DNA of 64,000 nucleotides from Argonema galeatum A003/A1 (GCF_023333595.1 NZ_JAIQZM010000009.1:142493-206492), one strand, 5' to 3'; positions 53,446 through 63,624 are shown, counted from the first letter of the stretch. The notes: generated by a model from the sequence alone, not told the origin. A program made the numbers and translations.

Positions 53446-55302
53446 ATGATTAGCGCTCGAGCATCTACACCAAAAGGCAATATTCTACTTGTTGACGACA
53501 CGCCAGAGAATCTACACCTCTTATCCGAACTGTTGATAGATCAGGGCTATAAAGTTCGCTGCGTAATGAACGGGCAGACGGCATTGAAGGCAGCTAGGGC
53601 AAAAGCACCGGATTTGATTTTGCTCGACATCATGATGCCGCACATGAATGGCTACGAGGTTTGCCAAATACTTAAAGCCGATCCGCAAACTAACGAAATT
53701 CCGGTGATTTTTTTGAGCGCTCTAGATGAGGTGTTAGACAAGGTAAGAGCTTTTAGTGTTGGGGGTGTAGATTACATCACCAAACCGTTTCAGTTTGAAG
53801 AAGTTTTAATGCGCGTTAAAAATCAACTGGCTCTAAAGACAGCAGAAGTTAAAATTCTCCAACTGAACGCAGAACTTGAATTTAAGGTTAAAGAGCGCAC
53901 CAATCAGCTCAAAGAGCGCTCTTTTGAACTAGAATTAGCAAATCAAGAACTTCAGCAGGAAATTGCCGAACGCAAGCTGCTCGAAAAGCAACTTTTGCAT
54001 ATAGCGCTGCACGACCCCCTGACTGGTTTGCCCAACCGGGCTTTGTTTATGGAGCGTTTGAAACAGGCTCTTAAGCGTGCTAAGGAACAGTCAATTTATC
54101 AGTTTGCCGTTCTGTTTTTAGATTGCGATCGCTTTAAAATCGTCAATGATTCTCTCGGTCATTTAGTAGGAGACGAATTGCTGACTGCGATCGCTAATCG
54201 ATTGCAAGCATTCCTCAAACCAGTTGATACCTTCGCGAGGTTAGGTGGCGATGAGTTCACTCTTCTGGTAGAAGATATCAAAGATGCCAGCAGCGTTACC
54301 GAGATCGCAGAGCGAATTCTTGGGGAACTATCTCGCCCTTTCTATTTGGATAAACGCGAGGTATTTATGACTGCTAGTATTGGCATTGTACTGGGAAATA
54401 TTCGGTATAACCAGCCAGAACATTTACTGCGGGACGCCGATACGGCAATGTATCGCGCTAAGGCATCGGGGAAAGCCCGGTATCACGTTTTTGACCCAAC
54501 CATGCACCAGGAAGCACTTGAGCTTTTACAGCTAGAAACTGACCTTCGCAGGGCGATCGAACGGCAAGAATTTGTCGTGTATTATCAGCCGATCGTAGCA
54601 CTTGCCACGGGCAAAATTGCTGGGTTTGAAGCTCTAGTACGCTGGCAGCATCCTACTCGCGGTTTTGTTTCTCCAGGGGACTTCATTCCTGTGGCAGAAG
54701 AAACGGGTTTGATTACTTCTATTGGCACTTGGGTAATGCGGTCAGCTTGCCAGCAGCTACGCATTTGGCAAGAACAAAAACTTGCTCAAGACCATCTAAC
54801 TATGAGCGTCAATCTTTCTGTACCGGAATTCTCACAACCCAATTTGATCGCTCATATCGACCAAATTCTTCACGAAACTCAACTAAGTCCCCAAAGTTTA
54901 AAACTAGAAATTACTGAAAGTGCAATAATGGACAAAGATGGCTCGGTTACGGGGATTCTCCAAGAACTTAGAAACCGTCAAATTCAGTTGAGTATTGATG
55001 ATTTCGGAACTGGTTATTCCTCTCTGAGTTATTTAAATCGTCTGCCTGTTGATACCCTGAAAATTGACCGCTCTTTCATTAACCCTATAGATAATAATCC
55101 TGAAAGTTTGGGGCTTGTTCCGGTTATTATCAGCATTGCTCATACGCTGGGTATGAGTGCGATCGCAGAAGGCGTCGAAACCCCCCAACAGCTAGCCAAA
55201 CTCAGAACGCTAAACTGTGGCTTCGGTCAGGGATACTTGTTCTCAAAACCATTGGATAGCAAATTGGTAGTAGACTTGCTCGCAGCAGATCCCCTGTATT
55301 GA
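53446..55302 (+). CDS. REC-GGDEF-EAL protein (cyclic di-GMP turnover)
   Basis: The 618-residue protein consists of REC (~8-125, ILLVDDTPENLHLL and LILLDIMMP), a coiled coil (~130-182), GGDEF (~185-345, with the intact signature RLGGDEFTLL and HDPLTGLPNRALF) and EAL (~360-610, IAGFEALVRWQHP, DDFGTGYSSLSYL, EGVETPQQL). Both catalytic signatures are intact, so it could make and degrade cyclic di-GMP, with the balance set by phosphorylation. It begins 26 bp after the upstream hybrid kinase on the same strand and is its likely output partner. Confidence 0.94.
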   Translation: MISARASTPKGNILLVDDTPENLHLLSELLIDQGYKVRCVMNGQTALKAARAKAPDLILLDIMMPHMNGYEVCQILKADPQTNEIPVIFLSALDEVLDKVRAFSVGGVDYITKPFQFEEVLMRVKNQLALKTAEVKILQLNAELEFKVKERTNQLKERSFELELANQELQQEIAERKLLEKQLLHIALHDPLTGLPNRALFMERLKQALKRAKEQSIYQFAVLFLDCDRFKIVNDSLGHLVGDELLTAIANRLQAFLKPVDTFARLGGDEFTLLVEDIKDASSVTEIAERILGELSRPFYLDKREVFMTASIGIVLGNIRYNQPEHLLRDADTAMYRAKASGKARYHVFDPTMHQEALELLQLETDLRRAIERQEFVVYYQPIVALATGKIAGFEALVRWQHPTRGFVSPGDFIPVAEETGLITSIGTWVMRSACQQLRIWQEQKLAQDHLTMSVNLSVPEFSQPNLIAHIDQILHETQLSPQSLKLEITESAIMDKDGSVTGILQELRNRQIQLSIDDFGTGYSSLSYLNRLPVDTLKIDRSFINPIDNNPESLGLVPVIISIAHTLGMSAIAEGVETPQQLAKLRTLNCGFGQGYLFSKPLDSKLVVDLLAADPLY

Positions 55303-55319
55303 TATCGGTAAACCCTACC

Positions 55320-55910
55320 CTAGCTATACCCTTTGGCTTGTTCTACTGCTGTCCAGAGTTCGTTGTATTTTGCTTGAACTGATTCGTCAAGTTCTTCTGT
55401 AAGATTAGCAGGCAGTTGCAATTCTCGAATCAATTCTAGGACATCTGCCAAGTCTTTTAATCTGTCAGGCGCAGACATTCCAGATGCTAATTTGAGTTCA
55501 ATCAATTTGTTTATGGCAATCACTTTTATGCCCTCCCTATCTACAGTGACTGTAGCCGGATTGGGAAAAGAAACAGACTTTGGTTTGCCATCTCCTGGAA
55601 ATTCGCCTGTTATTAAAATTTCTACAGTTACGTTGGTGACTGTATCTCGAAAACTCCGACTTGCACCTGGAAAAGAAGGAACAAATCCTCTGCCTACTAG
55701 AAAACGACAAAATGCTTCGAGTCCTGACGAGCTTAGCAGTATATCTACATCTTGAGTTGCGCGAACGTAACCGTGTATAACTAAAGCCATTCCACCAATA
55801 ATACAGTAATCAATTCCAGCCGATTCAAGCGCTTGTGCTAGTTTTCGTAGTGTTTGGTAAACTTTGCCCTGTTGCATAAAGAAAAGATCCAGTTCTAAAA
55901 GTCTTTGCAT
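55320..55910 (-). CDS. Nucleotidyltransferase-fold protein
   Basis: The protein has the minimal nucleotidyltransferase signature: YCIIGGMALVIHGYVRATQDVDILLSS, i.e. Gly-Gly followed by Asp-x-Asp. Later comes IKVIAINKLIELKLASGMSAPDRLKDLADVLELI, typical of the MNT/AbiEii-like antitoxin or toxin NTases. The open frame reaches 55988, but ATG 55910 (MQRLLELDLFF) is preferred since the extra residues look non-coding and overlap the next gene. No HEPN partner is adjacent. Role unknown; family members act in toxin-antitoxin systems or antibiotic modification. Confidence 0.82.
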   Translation of the reverse strand: MQRLLELDLFFMQQGKVYQTLRKLAQALESAGIDYCIIGGMALVIHGYVRATQDVDILLSSSGLEAFCRFLVGRGFVPSFPGASRSFRDTVTNVTVEILITGEFPGDGKPKSVSFPNPATVTVDREGIKVIAINKLIELKLASGMSAPDRLKDLADVLELIRELQLPANLTEELDESVQAKYNELWTAVEQAKGYS

Positions 55911-55980
55911 TTTTAAATTCGGCTCTAGTTGAGTGCGGTTCAACTTTAGGTTTTTATAACATAATTCAAAAATTATAGCA

Positions 55981-57117
55981 TCAAACATTAGGAATCGTGA
56001 AGTAAAAAGTTGTTCCCACTTCGATCTGAGATTCTACCCAAATGCGACCTCCGTGGCGTTCAACAATCTTCTTGCAGATGCTCATCCCGATACCAGTACC
56101 GGGGTAGTCATTATAGGAGTGCAGGCGTTGAAAAATCTCAAAAATGCGCTCAAAGTTTTCGGTTTCTATTCCTATGCCATTGTCACGAACTGCTATTAGC
56201 CATTCATCGTTGTTTTTTGGTTGTGCCGTTATTTCGATCGAGGGCGGAACTTCGGGACGGCGAAACTTAATGGAATTGCTAATCAAGTTTTGGAATAGGC
56301 GCATCAGTTGAGTGCGATCGGCCCTTATTGTTGGCAGATCCGAATGGGTAATGCTTGCACCGCTTGAGGAAATCTCCTCGCGCAAATTACCCAGCGCTTC
56401 TTCTAACACAGTTTTGCAATCAGTTGGATTAAACTCTTCAGTGCGCGTTCCTACCCTCGAATAGGCTAGCAAGTCCTCAATTAGTTGCGTCATTCGCCAT
56501 CCTGCATTTACAATTCGCTCAATGTATCGCTTAGCGTCGTCATCGAGATTTTTTTCGTATTTCCAGCTTAAAATACGGGCGTAGCCTACGATCGCTTGTA
56601 GGGGTGATTGTAAATCGTGGGAGGCGATGTAGGCGAATTGTTCTAATTCGGCATTGGAACAGGCTAGTTCTTCGTTCAATTTTTGCAATTTTGCATTTTG
56701 CTCGGTGAGTTGGCGATGCTGCTGCTGGATAGTCAGTTGATTAGTAACGCGAACCAAAACTTCTTCAATTTGAAATGGCTTGGTTATGTAGTCTATGCCA
56801 CCAACCCTAAAAGCTTTCACTTTGTCCAACACATCATCAAGAGCGCTGATAAAAATCACCGGCACTTCGCGAGTTTTTTCATCTGCTTTCAGGACTTGAC
56901 AAACTTCATAACCATCCATATTTGGCATCATAATATCGAGTAATATCAAATCCGGTAAGACTGTTTGACACGCACTCACAGCTATTTGCCCGTTTAATGC
57001 TTTGCGAACGTGGTATCCATGCTTTGTGAGCATGGAAGATAAAACGCGCAGATTATTTGGCTGATCGTCAACTACAAGAATGTTACCTTTAGATGGCTGG
57101 GTTAAATTTTTACTCAT
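55981..57117 (-). CDS. Response regulator-histidine kinase (REC-DHp-HATPase)
   Basis: The 378-residue soluble protein has REC (~10-128, ILVVDDQPNNLRVL, LILLDIMMPNMDGYEVCQVLKAD, KPFQIEEVLVRV), a short coiled coil, a phytochrome-type DHp (FAYIASHDLQSPLQAIVGYARIL) and an HATPase (VRDNGIGI, FQRLHSYNDYPGTGIGMSICKKIVERHGG). All phosphorelay residues look intact. The gene is closely related to the C-terminal half of the 43964-47011 protein. Its 5' end and upstream ~60 bp are duplicated at 61157-61345. Confidence 0.92.
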   Translation of the reverse strand: MSKNLTQPSKGNILVVDDQPNNLRVLSSMLTKHGYHVRKALNGQIAVSACQTVLPDLILLDIMMPNMDGYEVCQVLKADEKTREVPVIFISALDDVLDKVKAFRVGGIDYITKPFQIEEVLVRVTNQLTIQQQHRQLTEQNAKLQKLNEELACSNAELEQFAYIASHDLQSPLQAIVGYARILSWKYEKNLDDDAKRYIERIVNAGWRMTQLIEDLLAYSRVGTRTEEFNPTDCKTVLEEALGNLREEISSSGASITHSDLPTIRADRTQLMRLFQNLISNSIKFRRPEVPPSIEITAQPKNNDEWLIAVRDNGIGIETENFERIFEIFQRLHSYNDYPGTGIGMSICKKIVERHGGRIWVESQIEVGTTFYFTIPNV

Positions 57118-57309
57118 TCTATGGGCAAGGCTGATAATAGCTGGAAATCACACTATATTTTTTCGATTATTATCTGTATTTTGTAGCCAATATTCGGGCT
57201 TGTCATCGTCAATATTGTTTCTAGGAATGCTAACCAGTCTGCCAACTACGCGATCGCGCTTACCAGACCTGAAGCTATAGCACACGCACCCCTACTCTCT
57301 AGTGTGTCA

Positions 57310-57416
57310 GGACTTACGCAATATTTCTTGTTTCGCCCCCCTGCCCCCAAATCTGGGGGGAGTAAGCTCCTGTTCCCCCCAGATTTGGGGGGTTAGGGGG
57401 GCTAATGCGTAAGTCC
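57310..57416. mobile_element. MITE-like element, 107 bp, GGACTTACGCA ends
   Basis: The 11-bp ends GGACTTACGCA and TGCGTAAGTCC are exact inverted repeats. Inside is a second hairpin with 17-bp arms (CCCCCAAATCTGGGGGG and complement, ~57344-57391). It has no coding capacity. One matching end occurs alone at 43823. Confidence 0.8.
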
Positions 57417-57417
57417 A

Positions 57418-57730
57418 GAGTGTCTTATGCCGTCAGACTTTAGCATATTCTCTAACTCAGAATTGTACTTACTCGGTTTCAATGCCAGAAGCGCTGCGCT
57501 CGTACTACCCGCTTATAGGAGGACAAGGAGGTGGTACGAGCAAGCGTACGAAAAGTCAGAGGGGAAGCGATCGCATCTACTTCGGTGAATGTAACATAAC
57601 TGCTACGCTTCTACGTACCACGGAAATGCGATCGCTCCTCACGTACAGCACGTCTACTGACAGTACCCCGGTTCGGGTGACATTCACCTGACCGGGGTAT
57701 GCACATAATTTACATTTGTCAATACTAGGT
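57418..57730. other. Intergenic DNA partly duplicated elsewhere
   Basis: The segment around 57475-57525 (CTCGGTTTCAATGCCAGAAG onward) resembles 61363-61415. The segment 57683-57725 (GGTGACATTCACC, then TTTGTCAATAC) resembles 59096-59145, upstream of the PEP-CTERM gene. No gene is recognised. Confidence 0.6.
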
Positions 57731-57808
57731 CTGTTGGCATTTGGTGCAATTGGTGCTGGTTCAATGCTCAAGCGCAAAGAGCAACAAAAAGCGACAGTAA
57801 AAGCATAA
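57731..57808 (+). pseudogene. 3' stub of a duplicated PEP-CTERM gene
   Basis: The frame encodes LLAFGAIGAGSMLKRKEQQK and four further residues before a stop, which matches the last 26 residues of the PEP-CTERM protein at 59491-60210 (LLGLGAIGAASMLKRKQQQK). Similarity continues ~180 bp past the stop, through AACAGTTGCAACAAACCTG and the AGAAACCCGGTTTCT palindrome. The rest of the gene is missing; upstream text resembles the leader region of the intact gene. Confidence 0.85.
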
Positions 57809-57947
57809 CCCAACAAGCTAAACTGATTCACCAACAGAAGGCTTAGGCTAACAGTTGCAACAAACCTGTCAAACCAATTAAAGCACAATCCGTGTTTTTC
57901 CCAGTGGAAAGCGCGGCTATTTTTTGGGGGGATGATGCAATGGCGCT

Positions 57948-57980
57948 AGAAACCCGGTTTCTCAAAGAAACCGGGTTTCT
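57948..57980. repeat. AGAAACCCGGTTTCT hairpin, copy 1
   Basis: AGAAACCCGGTTTCT is itself nearly palindromic and is followed after CAA by AGAAACCGGGTTTCT. The same repeat occurs at 58786-58818, 60351-60383 and 61414-61507. Confidence 0.9.
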
Positions 57981-58051
57981 GGGGTGTCTAACCAAAACCC
58001 TCTTTCTTATTAAAAATAATTACCAACACTTGACTTTAATTCCCCCCTCTC

Positions 58052-58699
58052 CTAAAAGGCGAGGGGGCTAGGGGGAGAAGTTCTTAAGTCGCGCAGCATT
58101 TTACTGGTGCCTTCATTAATCGCTTTTTCCACCAGTTGGGGAATGAGTTCGGTGAGGGGTAAGTCGGGAAAGGTGGGACTGATAGATGTTTCTGTGTAGC
58201 CTTGTAAGACAAGTAAGTAAATTTTTAGTTGCTGGTTACGGTAAATCCAAACTTCAGGAACGCCCATCGCTTCATAAGCATCTAAGGTAGTTCTAGAAGT
58301 AACATCCGCCTCTATTGCTAAATCTGGGGGTGGATACTGTTTTAAATCCAAGTTAGTACAACCTTGCATTAGGTCAGCATTTTGGATGTAGAAACAGGTA
58401 TCGGGTTCAATTCCGGCAATTTCTGGACGTTTGAGGGTAGTTGAGCCAAAATCTTCCCAATTACGCCCCTGTATATCCAGAATTGTTGTGATAATGTAAG
58501 CAATAATGCGGTGGGGACGTTCATGCAAGGCTAGCGGGGACATAATTTCTAGGGTTCCTCGGTAGTAGGTGATGCGGCTATTGCGTTTTTCTCCTAAGTC
58601 GATCAGAATTTGCTCGAAGTCTTGCCAGGAAAGGTTAGGGATAGTTATCTGGCTGCCTGGAGTGAGTTTAATCGTTTGAACGGGAACGGTTACGCTCAT
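58052..58699 (-). CDS. Uma2 family endonuclease-like protein, repeat-extended C-terminus
   Basis: The 215-residue protein has the Uma2 pattern: SWQDFEQILIDLGEKRNSRITYYRGTLEIMSP, HERPHRIIAYII, LKRPEIAGIEPDTCFYIQ, PPPDLAIEADVTS (Glu-Ala-Asp in place of the common Glu-Val-Asp) and MGVPEVWIYRNQQLKIYLL. The last ~10 residues (RTSPPSPLAF) are encoded by an intergenic CCCCCTAGCCCCCTCGCC repeat, so the native stop has been lost or replaced. The start is ATG 58699. The gene is isolated on the minus strand between repeats. Confidence 0.88.
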   Translation of the reverse strand: MSVTVPVQTIKLTPGSQITIPNLSWQDFEQILIDLGEKRNSRITYYRGTLEIMSPLALHERPHRIIAYIITTILDIQGRNWEDFGSTTLKRPEIAGIEPDTCFYIQNADLMQGCTNLDLKQYPPPDLAIEADVTSRTTLDAYEAMGVPEVWIYRNQQLKIYLLVLQGYTETSISPTFPDLPLTELIPQLVEKAINEGTSKMLRDLRTSPPSPLAF

Positions 58700-59490
58700 A
58701 GAAGTGCCTCCGTTAGTTCCTGGACTGTTTCTTTAATGTTGACACGCCAGTTGCCTTTGCACAACGAAATCAACTAGACGCTTGAAGAAACCCGGTTTCT
58801 TTGAGAAACCGGGTTTCTGAGGTGTGTGAGCAAAGAATCTAAAGTGCGATCGCTTGCTATACAAAAGCTCTAGAATTCAGAAATGGCAAATGTTTTCGGA
58901 GAGTGACAGAAGAGGGCTATGTATAGCAACCGCTCTCGTCGGTTAAGGCATTCTGAATTCCTGAAACGTTGGCGGATTATAAACACTTCTTCCCTAGTCC
59001 CTAGCTATACCACCGAGATGCTAAAGCCTACGTATCCCTCCCCACACTGACGAAAGAACGTCGTAGATCGGCATCTTGCCGGAAATTCGCCTGTGGGTGA
59101 CATTCACGTAAGTGTGGATGCACAGAATTTGCATTTGTCAATACCTATTTGCCAAATTTATCGAGTCTTAGCACAACTTTTTACGTATTATGACGGATGA
59201 AAGCCTCTGATCATCAGTATTTTGGCTGAGTTTTGAGTCCTGTTAGCGATATTTTTATCTATCTTTAAATATATTTTTTTGATGAAGATTGGCTCAAAGT
59301 ACTGACAAGACCGATCGGGGTATGCCAATCTGTTTTCAGTGGTAACACTCAGATGAGCGCGAAATTACCTAACTACAGTAAGTTTTACAGATATTGATGG
59401 GTAGTTTCTACTAATCCGAAGGTTTTCGCGAATCCTACTTCTAGAGTAATTCTCACTGTCAACCTTAATTTGTTTGGAGAGATCGGAAAA
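58700..59490. other. Long intergenic region upstream of the PEP-CTERM gene
   Basis: It contains an AGAAACCCGGTTTCT hairpin (58786-58818) and a segment (59096-59145) resembling 57683-57725. No gene is recognised. The last ~150 bp, AT-rich with GGAG at 59476-59479, probably carry the promoter and leader of the PEP-CTERM gene. Confidence 0.6.
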
Positions 59491-60210
59491 ATGGCTACCT
59501 CAACTATGATGAAAAAGTTATCGATGGCTACAGCAAGTGCAGCAGTTGTTGCTTTAGGAACAGGATTGGTGGCGCAACATGCACAAGCTTACAGTCTCTT
59601 CAGCGAGCGGACATCTTTTCAGAACGAACTGGACACTTTGGTTGTTGATGATTACGAAAACCCAGCTTACTTAAATGGTGATGTTATTAACGGGTCAACT
59701 GTTGATATTCATTCGGATGCTCAGATGAGTAGCATACTTGGCGAAACCCAATACAATACCACTGGCTGGAACAACTGGAACTTGATCGTGGAACAAAATT
59801 TCGGTCATAAATACTGCGCTGGCTGTAACGGTTCTTTCTTGCTAGATTTTACCCAAACAACAGTAGGAAATTCACTTGGTGTATTTGGGGCAGGCTTTGA
59901 TATTTTTGCTGGTACTAACTACTTTGCTCATGTCATCTTAGGAGACGATAGCACGCAAGATTTTTCCTTGGCTTCATCAGGGCAAGGTTTTTGGGGCATC
60001 ACATCTGAGAAAAGCATTAAAGGTATTCACATTGGGCTTGCAAACGGAGGCTCCACTACCAATGGCTATATTGAAATTGACAACTTAACCATTGGATCGA
60101 AATCTGTGCCCGAACCTACCTCCGCAATCGGTCTGTTGGGGCTAGGTGCAATAGGTGCTGCTTCTATGCTGAAGCGCAAACAGCAGCAGAAAGCGACAGC
60201 AAAAGCATAA
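59491..60210 (+). CDS. PEP-CTERM sorting domain protein
   Basis: The ~239-residue secreted protein has a signal peptide (residues ~1-29, ATASAAVVALGTGLVAQHAQA, cleavage after AQA) and a C-terminal PEP-CTERM anchor: VPEPTSAIGLLGLGAIGAAS followed by MLKRK. The mature part (~30-210) is probably a beta-sandwich with a Cys pair (CAGC) and no catalytic motif that I can see. Such proteins are exported and processed by an exosortase, which is not encoded here. ATG 59491 is chosen over an upstream frame start at 59470; GGAGAGATCGGA precedes it. A 3' stub of a second copy lies at 57731-57808. Confidence 0.9.
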   Translation: MATSTMMKKLSMATASAAVVALGTGLVAQHAQAYSLFSERTSFQNELDTLVVDDYENPAYLNGDVINGSTVDIHSDAQMSSILGETQYNTTGWNNWNLIVEQNFGHKYCAGCNGSFLLDFTQTTVGNSLGVFGAGFDIFAGTNYFAHVILGDDSTQDFSLASSGQGFWGITSEKSIKGIHIGLANGGSTTNGYIEIDNLTIGSKSVPEPTSAIGLLGLGAIGAASMLKRKQQQKATAKA

Positions 60211-60350
60211 TCTAACCACCTAAACGAATCGACGAACAGAAAGGTTAGGATAACAGTTGCAACAAACCTGTCAAACCAATTAAAGCATAATCCGTGTTTT
60301 TCCCAGTGGAAAGCACGGCTATTTTTTTGGGGGGATGATGCAATGGCGCT

Positions 60351-60383
60351 AGAAACCCGGTTTCTCAAAGAAACCGGGTTTCT
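60351..60383. repeat. AGAAACCCGGTTTCT hairpin, copy after the PEP-CTERM gene
   Basis: It is identical in layout to 57948-57980, and the flanking ~150 bp are also shared, so it was copied with the gene. A further half-copy lies near 60438. Confidence 0.9.
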
Positions 60384-60650
60384 GGGGTGTCTGAGTAAAG
60401 AATGTTTGGTGCGATCGCGCTTTTATGATGGGTGTTCAAGAAACCCGGTTTCTCAAGCCTGACTGAGAAAGGTGCAAGATATGGGTCAGGGGATGCAAGT
60501 GCGATCGCTTTTTGGTGAAATGGATAAAATGCGATCGCGCAGTGTGCCGTAGGCATATCGCACTTTTCCCAACTCCGATTATAATTAAGGATATTTCGCA
60601 GAATATTCTCTAGTCCGATCGCCACCCAAAGAAAGTAAAAAAATTTAACA

Positions 60651-60935
60651 ATGATTGGTACTAATATTTACATCAGCCAAGAAATTCAAGAATCTCTAAT
60701 TAAAGCAGCTGCTTTAAAAAAAATGTCTTTTGAAGAACTAGCTTCTGCCATTTTGAGAGAAAGTCTCCCAGAAAAGTTGGGTGAAATAACCTATACTTCA
60801 GAAAGCCAAAGCAAATTTGCCCTTAATCCTCTTAGGGAAATGCAACCATATTCTTATTTAGCAGATCCTAATGAACCCGCTATTTCTACCGATGATTGGG
60901 AAATGAATCAAGATGTTGAGGTAAATGATTTGTGA
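60651..60935 (+). CDS. VapB-like antitoxin
   Basis: The 94-residue protein starts with a ribbon-helix-helix-like segment (TNIYISQEIQESLIKAAALKKMSFEELASAILRESL, residues ~3-38), followed by a disordered acidic tail. Its TGA stop overlaps the GTG start of the next frame (GTGA), the usual coupling of a toxin-antitoxin pair. The partner is a truncated PIN-domain frame, so the antitoxin may now be an orphan. Confidence 0.78.
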   Translation: MIGTNIYISQEIQESLIKAAALKKMSFEELASAILRESLPEKLGEITYTSESQSKFALNPLREMQPYSYLADPNEPAISTDDWEMNQDVEVNDL

Positions 60936-61105
60936 TTATTCTTGATACTCATATTTGGGTTTGGTGGAATCACAATGATTCAAAGTTAACTTTTCCCCAC
61001 CATGAGGCAATAAATAGGGAAAGACCTCATGGTTTAGGTATTTGCTCAATAAGTTTACTAGAGATTAGCAGACTTGTTGTTCAACATACAGCGCTTTTCA
61101 GGTGA
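60932..61105 (+). pseudogene. Truncated VapC-like PIN-domain toxin
   Basis: The frame starts GTG and reads IILDTHIWVWW, the PIN-domain beginning with its first catalytic Asp, and then LGICSISLLEISRL with the second acidic residue. It stops after 57 residues, whereas PIN toxins have about 130. The text diverges at CATACAGC, where a dispersed repeat (TTCAGGTGAGTGAGGTACA, also at ~43195 on the other strand) begins, so the gene was probably cut by repeat insertion. Confidence 0.82.
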
Positions 61106-61156
61106 GTGAGGTACACAGATACCCGACTTCTCAAAGAAGTCGGGTATCTCGCTTGG

Positions 61157-61345
61157 ACAAGGATGTTGCCTTTAGATGGCTGGTTTAACTTTTTACTCAT
61201 TAGACCTCTCCAGAAATTAAAGGTGCGTTAGCTGAACCCCTTGTAGAGACGTTGCATGCAACGTCTCTACATTCTTTTTTGGAGAGGTCTATTAGTATAG
61301 GCCAGGCTGATAATAGCTGGAAATCACACCAGATTTTTTTGATTA
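61157..61345 (-). pseudogene. Duplicated 5' end of a REC-kinase gene, interrupted by an inserted element
   Basis: Bases 61157-61200 match 57074-57117 (the first codons of the response regulator-kinase gene) at 40 of 44 positions. Bases 61303-61345 (AGGCTGATAATAGCTGGAAA onward) match the sequence upstream of that gene. An 87-bp hairpin element lies exactly between, next to the start codon. Only ~15 codons of the gene remain. Confidence 0.85.
61204..61290. mobile_element. 87-bp hairpin element with ATTAG target duplication
   Basis: The ends ACCTCTCCAGAAA and TTTTTGGAGAGGT are inverted repeats, and the centre is the perfect 30-bp palindrome TGTAGAGACGTTGCA plus complement (61242-61271). It is flanked by ATTAG on both sides (61199-61203, 61291-61295). 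The element is absent at the parent locus near 57118. Confidence 0.82.
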
Positions 61346-61413
61346 TTATCTGTATTTCCTCGGTTTCAAAGCTGGAAGTGCAGCGCTTGTGCGTTCTGCG
61401 CTTATTTGGTTAG

Positions 61414-61507
61414 ACCAGAAACCCGGTTTCTTTATCGTTGGCCCAGAAACCCGGTTTCTTTGAGAAACCGGGTTTCTTTATCGTTGGCCCAGAAACCCGG
61501 TTTCTTT
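61414..61507. repeat. Cluster of AGAAACCCGGTTTCT repeats
   Basis: Three direct copies of CAGAAACCCGGTTTCTTT are separated by ATCGTTGGCC, and the middle copy is joined to an inverted copy (AGAAACCGGGTTTCT). The cluster lies ~130 bp upstream of atpB and may be in its leader. Confidence 0.9.
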
Positions 61508-61626
61508 TAGGGAAGGGATTTGGGGAAAGATGGAAGTGCTAGAGCCATAACCCGTAGATCGATCGCGTTCGGTGGTAATCTGAAAAATGGCATTGCTAAA
61601 TGTTAAAACCAATTTCCCGTATCTGA

Positions 61627-63096
<1,470 letters not shown>

Positions 63097-63099
63097 TCG

Positions 63100-63206
63100 A
63101 ACTGTCAGTAGTCAGTAGTCAGTAGTCAGCGGTCAAGAAAAAACACAACTGACAACTGACAACTGACAACTGATAACTAACAACTGACAACTGACAACTG
63201 ACAACT
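63100..63206. repeat. Tandem repeats between atpB and atpC
   Basis: AGTCAGT units (63103-63125) are followed by about eight AACTGAC units (63147-63206), ending at the atpC ATG. It is the same simple repeat type as at 4937-5083. No Shine-Dalgarno for atpC is visible. Confidence 0.9.
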
Positions 63207-63207
63207 T

Positions 63208-63624
63208 ATGACTTTAACTGTTCGTGTAATTGCACCAGACAAAACAGTCTGGGATTCCCCAGCCCAGGAATTGATTCTGCCCAGCACAACCGGGCAATTG
63301 GGTATTCTGAGTGGACACGCACCACTTTTGACGGCTTTGGATATCGGTGTGATGCGAGTTCGCCCAGATAAAAATTGGGTAGCTATTGCTCTGATGGGCG
63401 GATTTGCAGAAGTGGAAAGCGATCGCGTCACCATTTTGGTTAACGGTGCCGAAAAGAGCGATACCATCAATCTGGAAGCCGCTCGCACCGCTTATAACCA
63501 AGCCCAAGAGCGCTATAACCAAGTTCAAAACAGCGAAAACCGTCAGGAAAAAATTCAGGCAACTCAAGCTTGGAAAAAGGCACGCGCCCGTTTTCAAGCC
63601 GCTGGTGGCATGGTGCAAGTTTAA
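63208..63624 (+). CDS. atpC: F1 ATP synthase subunit epsilon
   Basis: The 138-residue protein matches the epsilon subunit (atpE in cyanobacterial and plastid naming). The N-terminal beta-sandwich has [50 protein letters not shown] and a [19 protein letters not shown] segment; the C-terminal pair of helices follows (residues ~88-135). It regulates rotation and ATP hydrolysis. It is cotranscribed with atpB. Confidence 0.97.
   Translation: MTLTVRVIAPDKTVWDSPAQELILPSTTGQLGILSGHAPLLTALDIGVMRVRPDKNWVAIALMGGFAEVESDRVTILVNGAEKSDTINLEAARTAYNQAQERYNQVQNSENRQEKIQATQAWKKARARFQAAGGMVQV

Noticed and set aside
57482..57691. Plus-strand 69-codon frame
   Set aside because: It lies in repeat- and remnant-rich DNA with no Shine-Dalgarno and no recognisable features.
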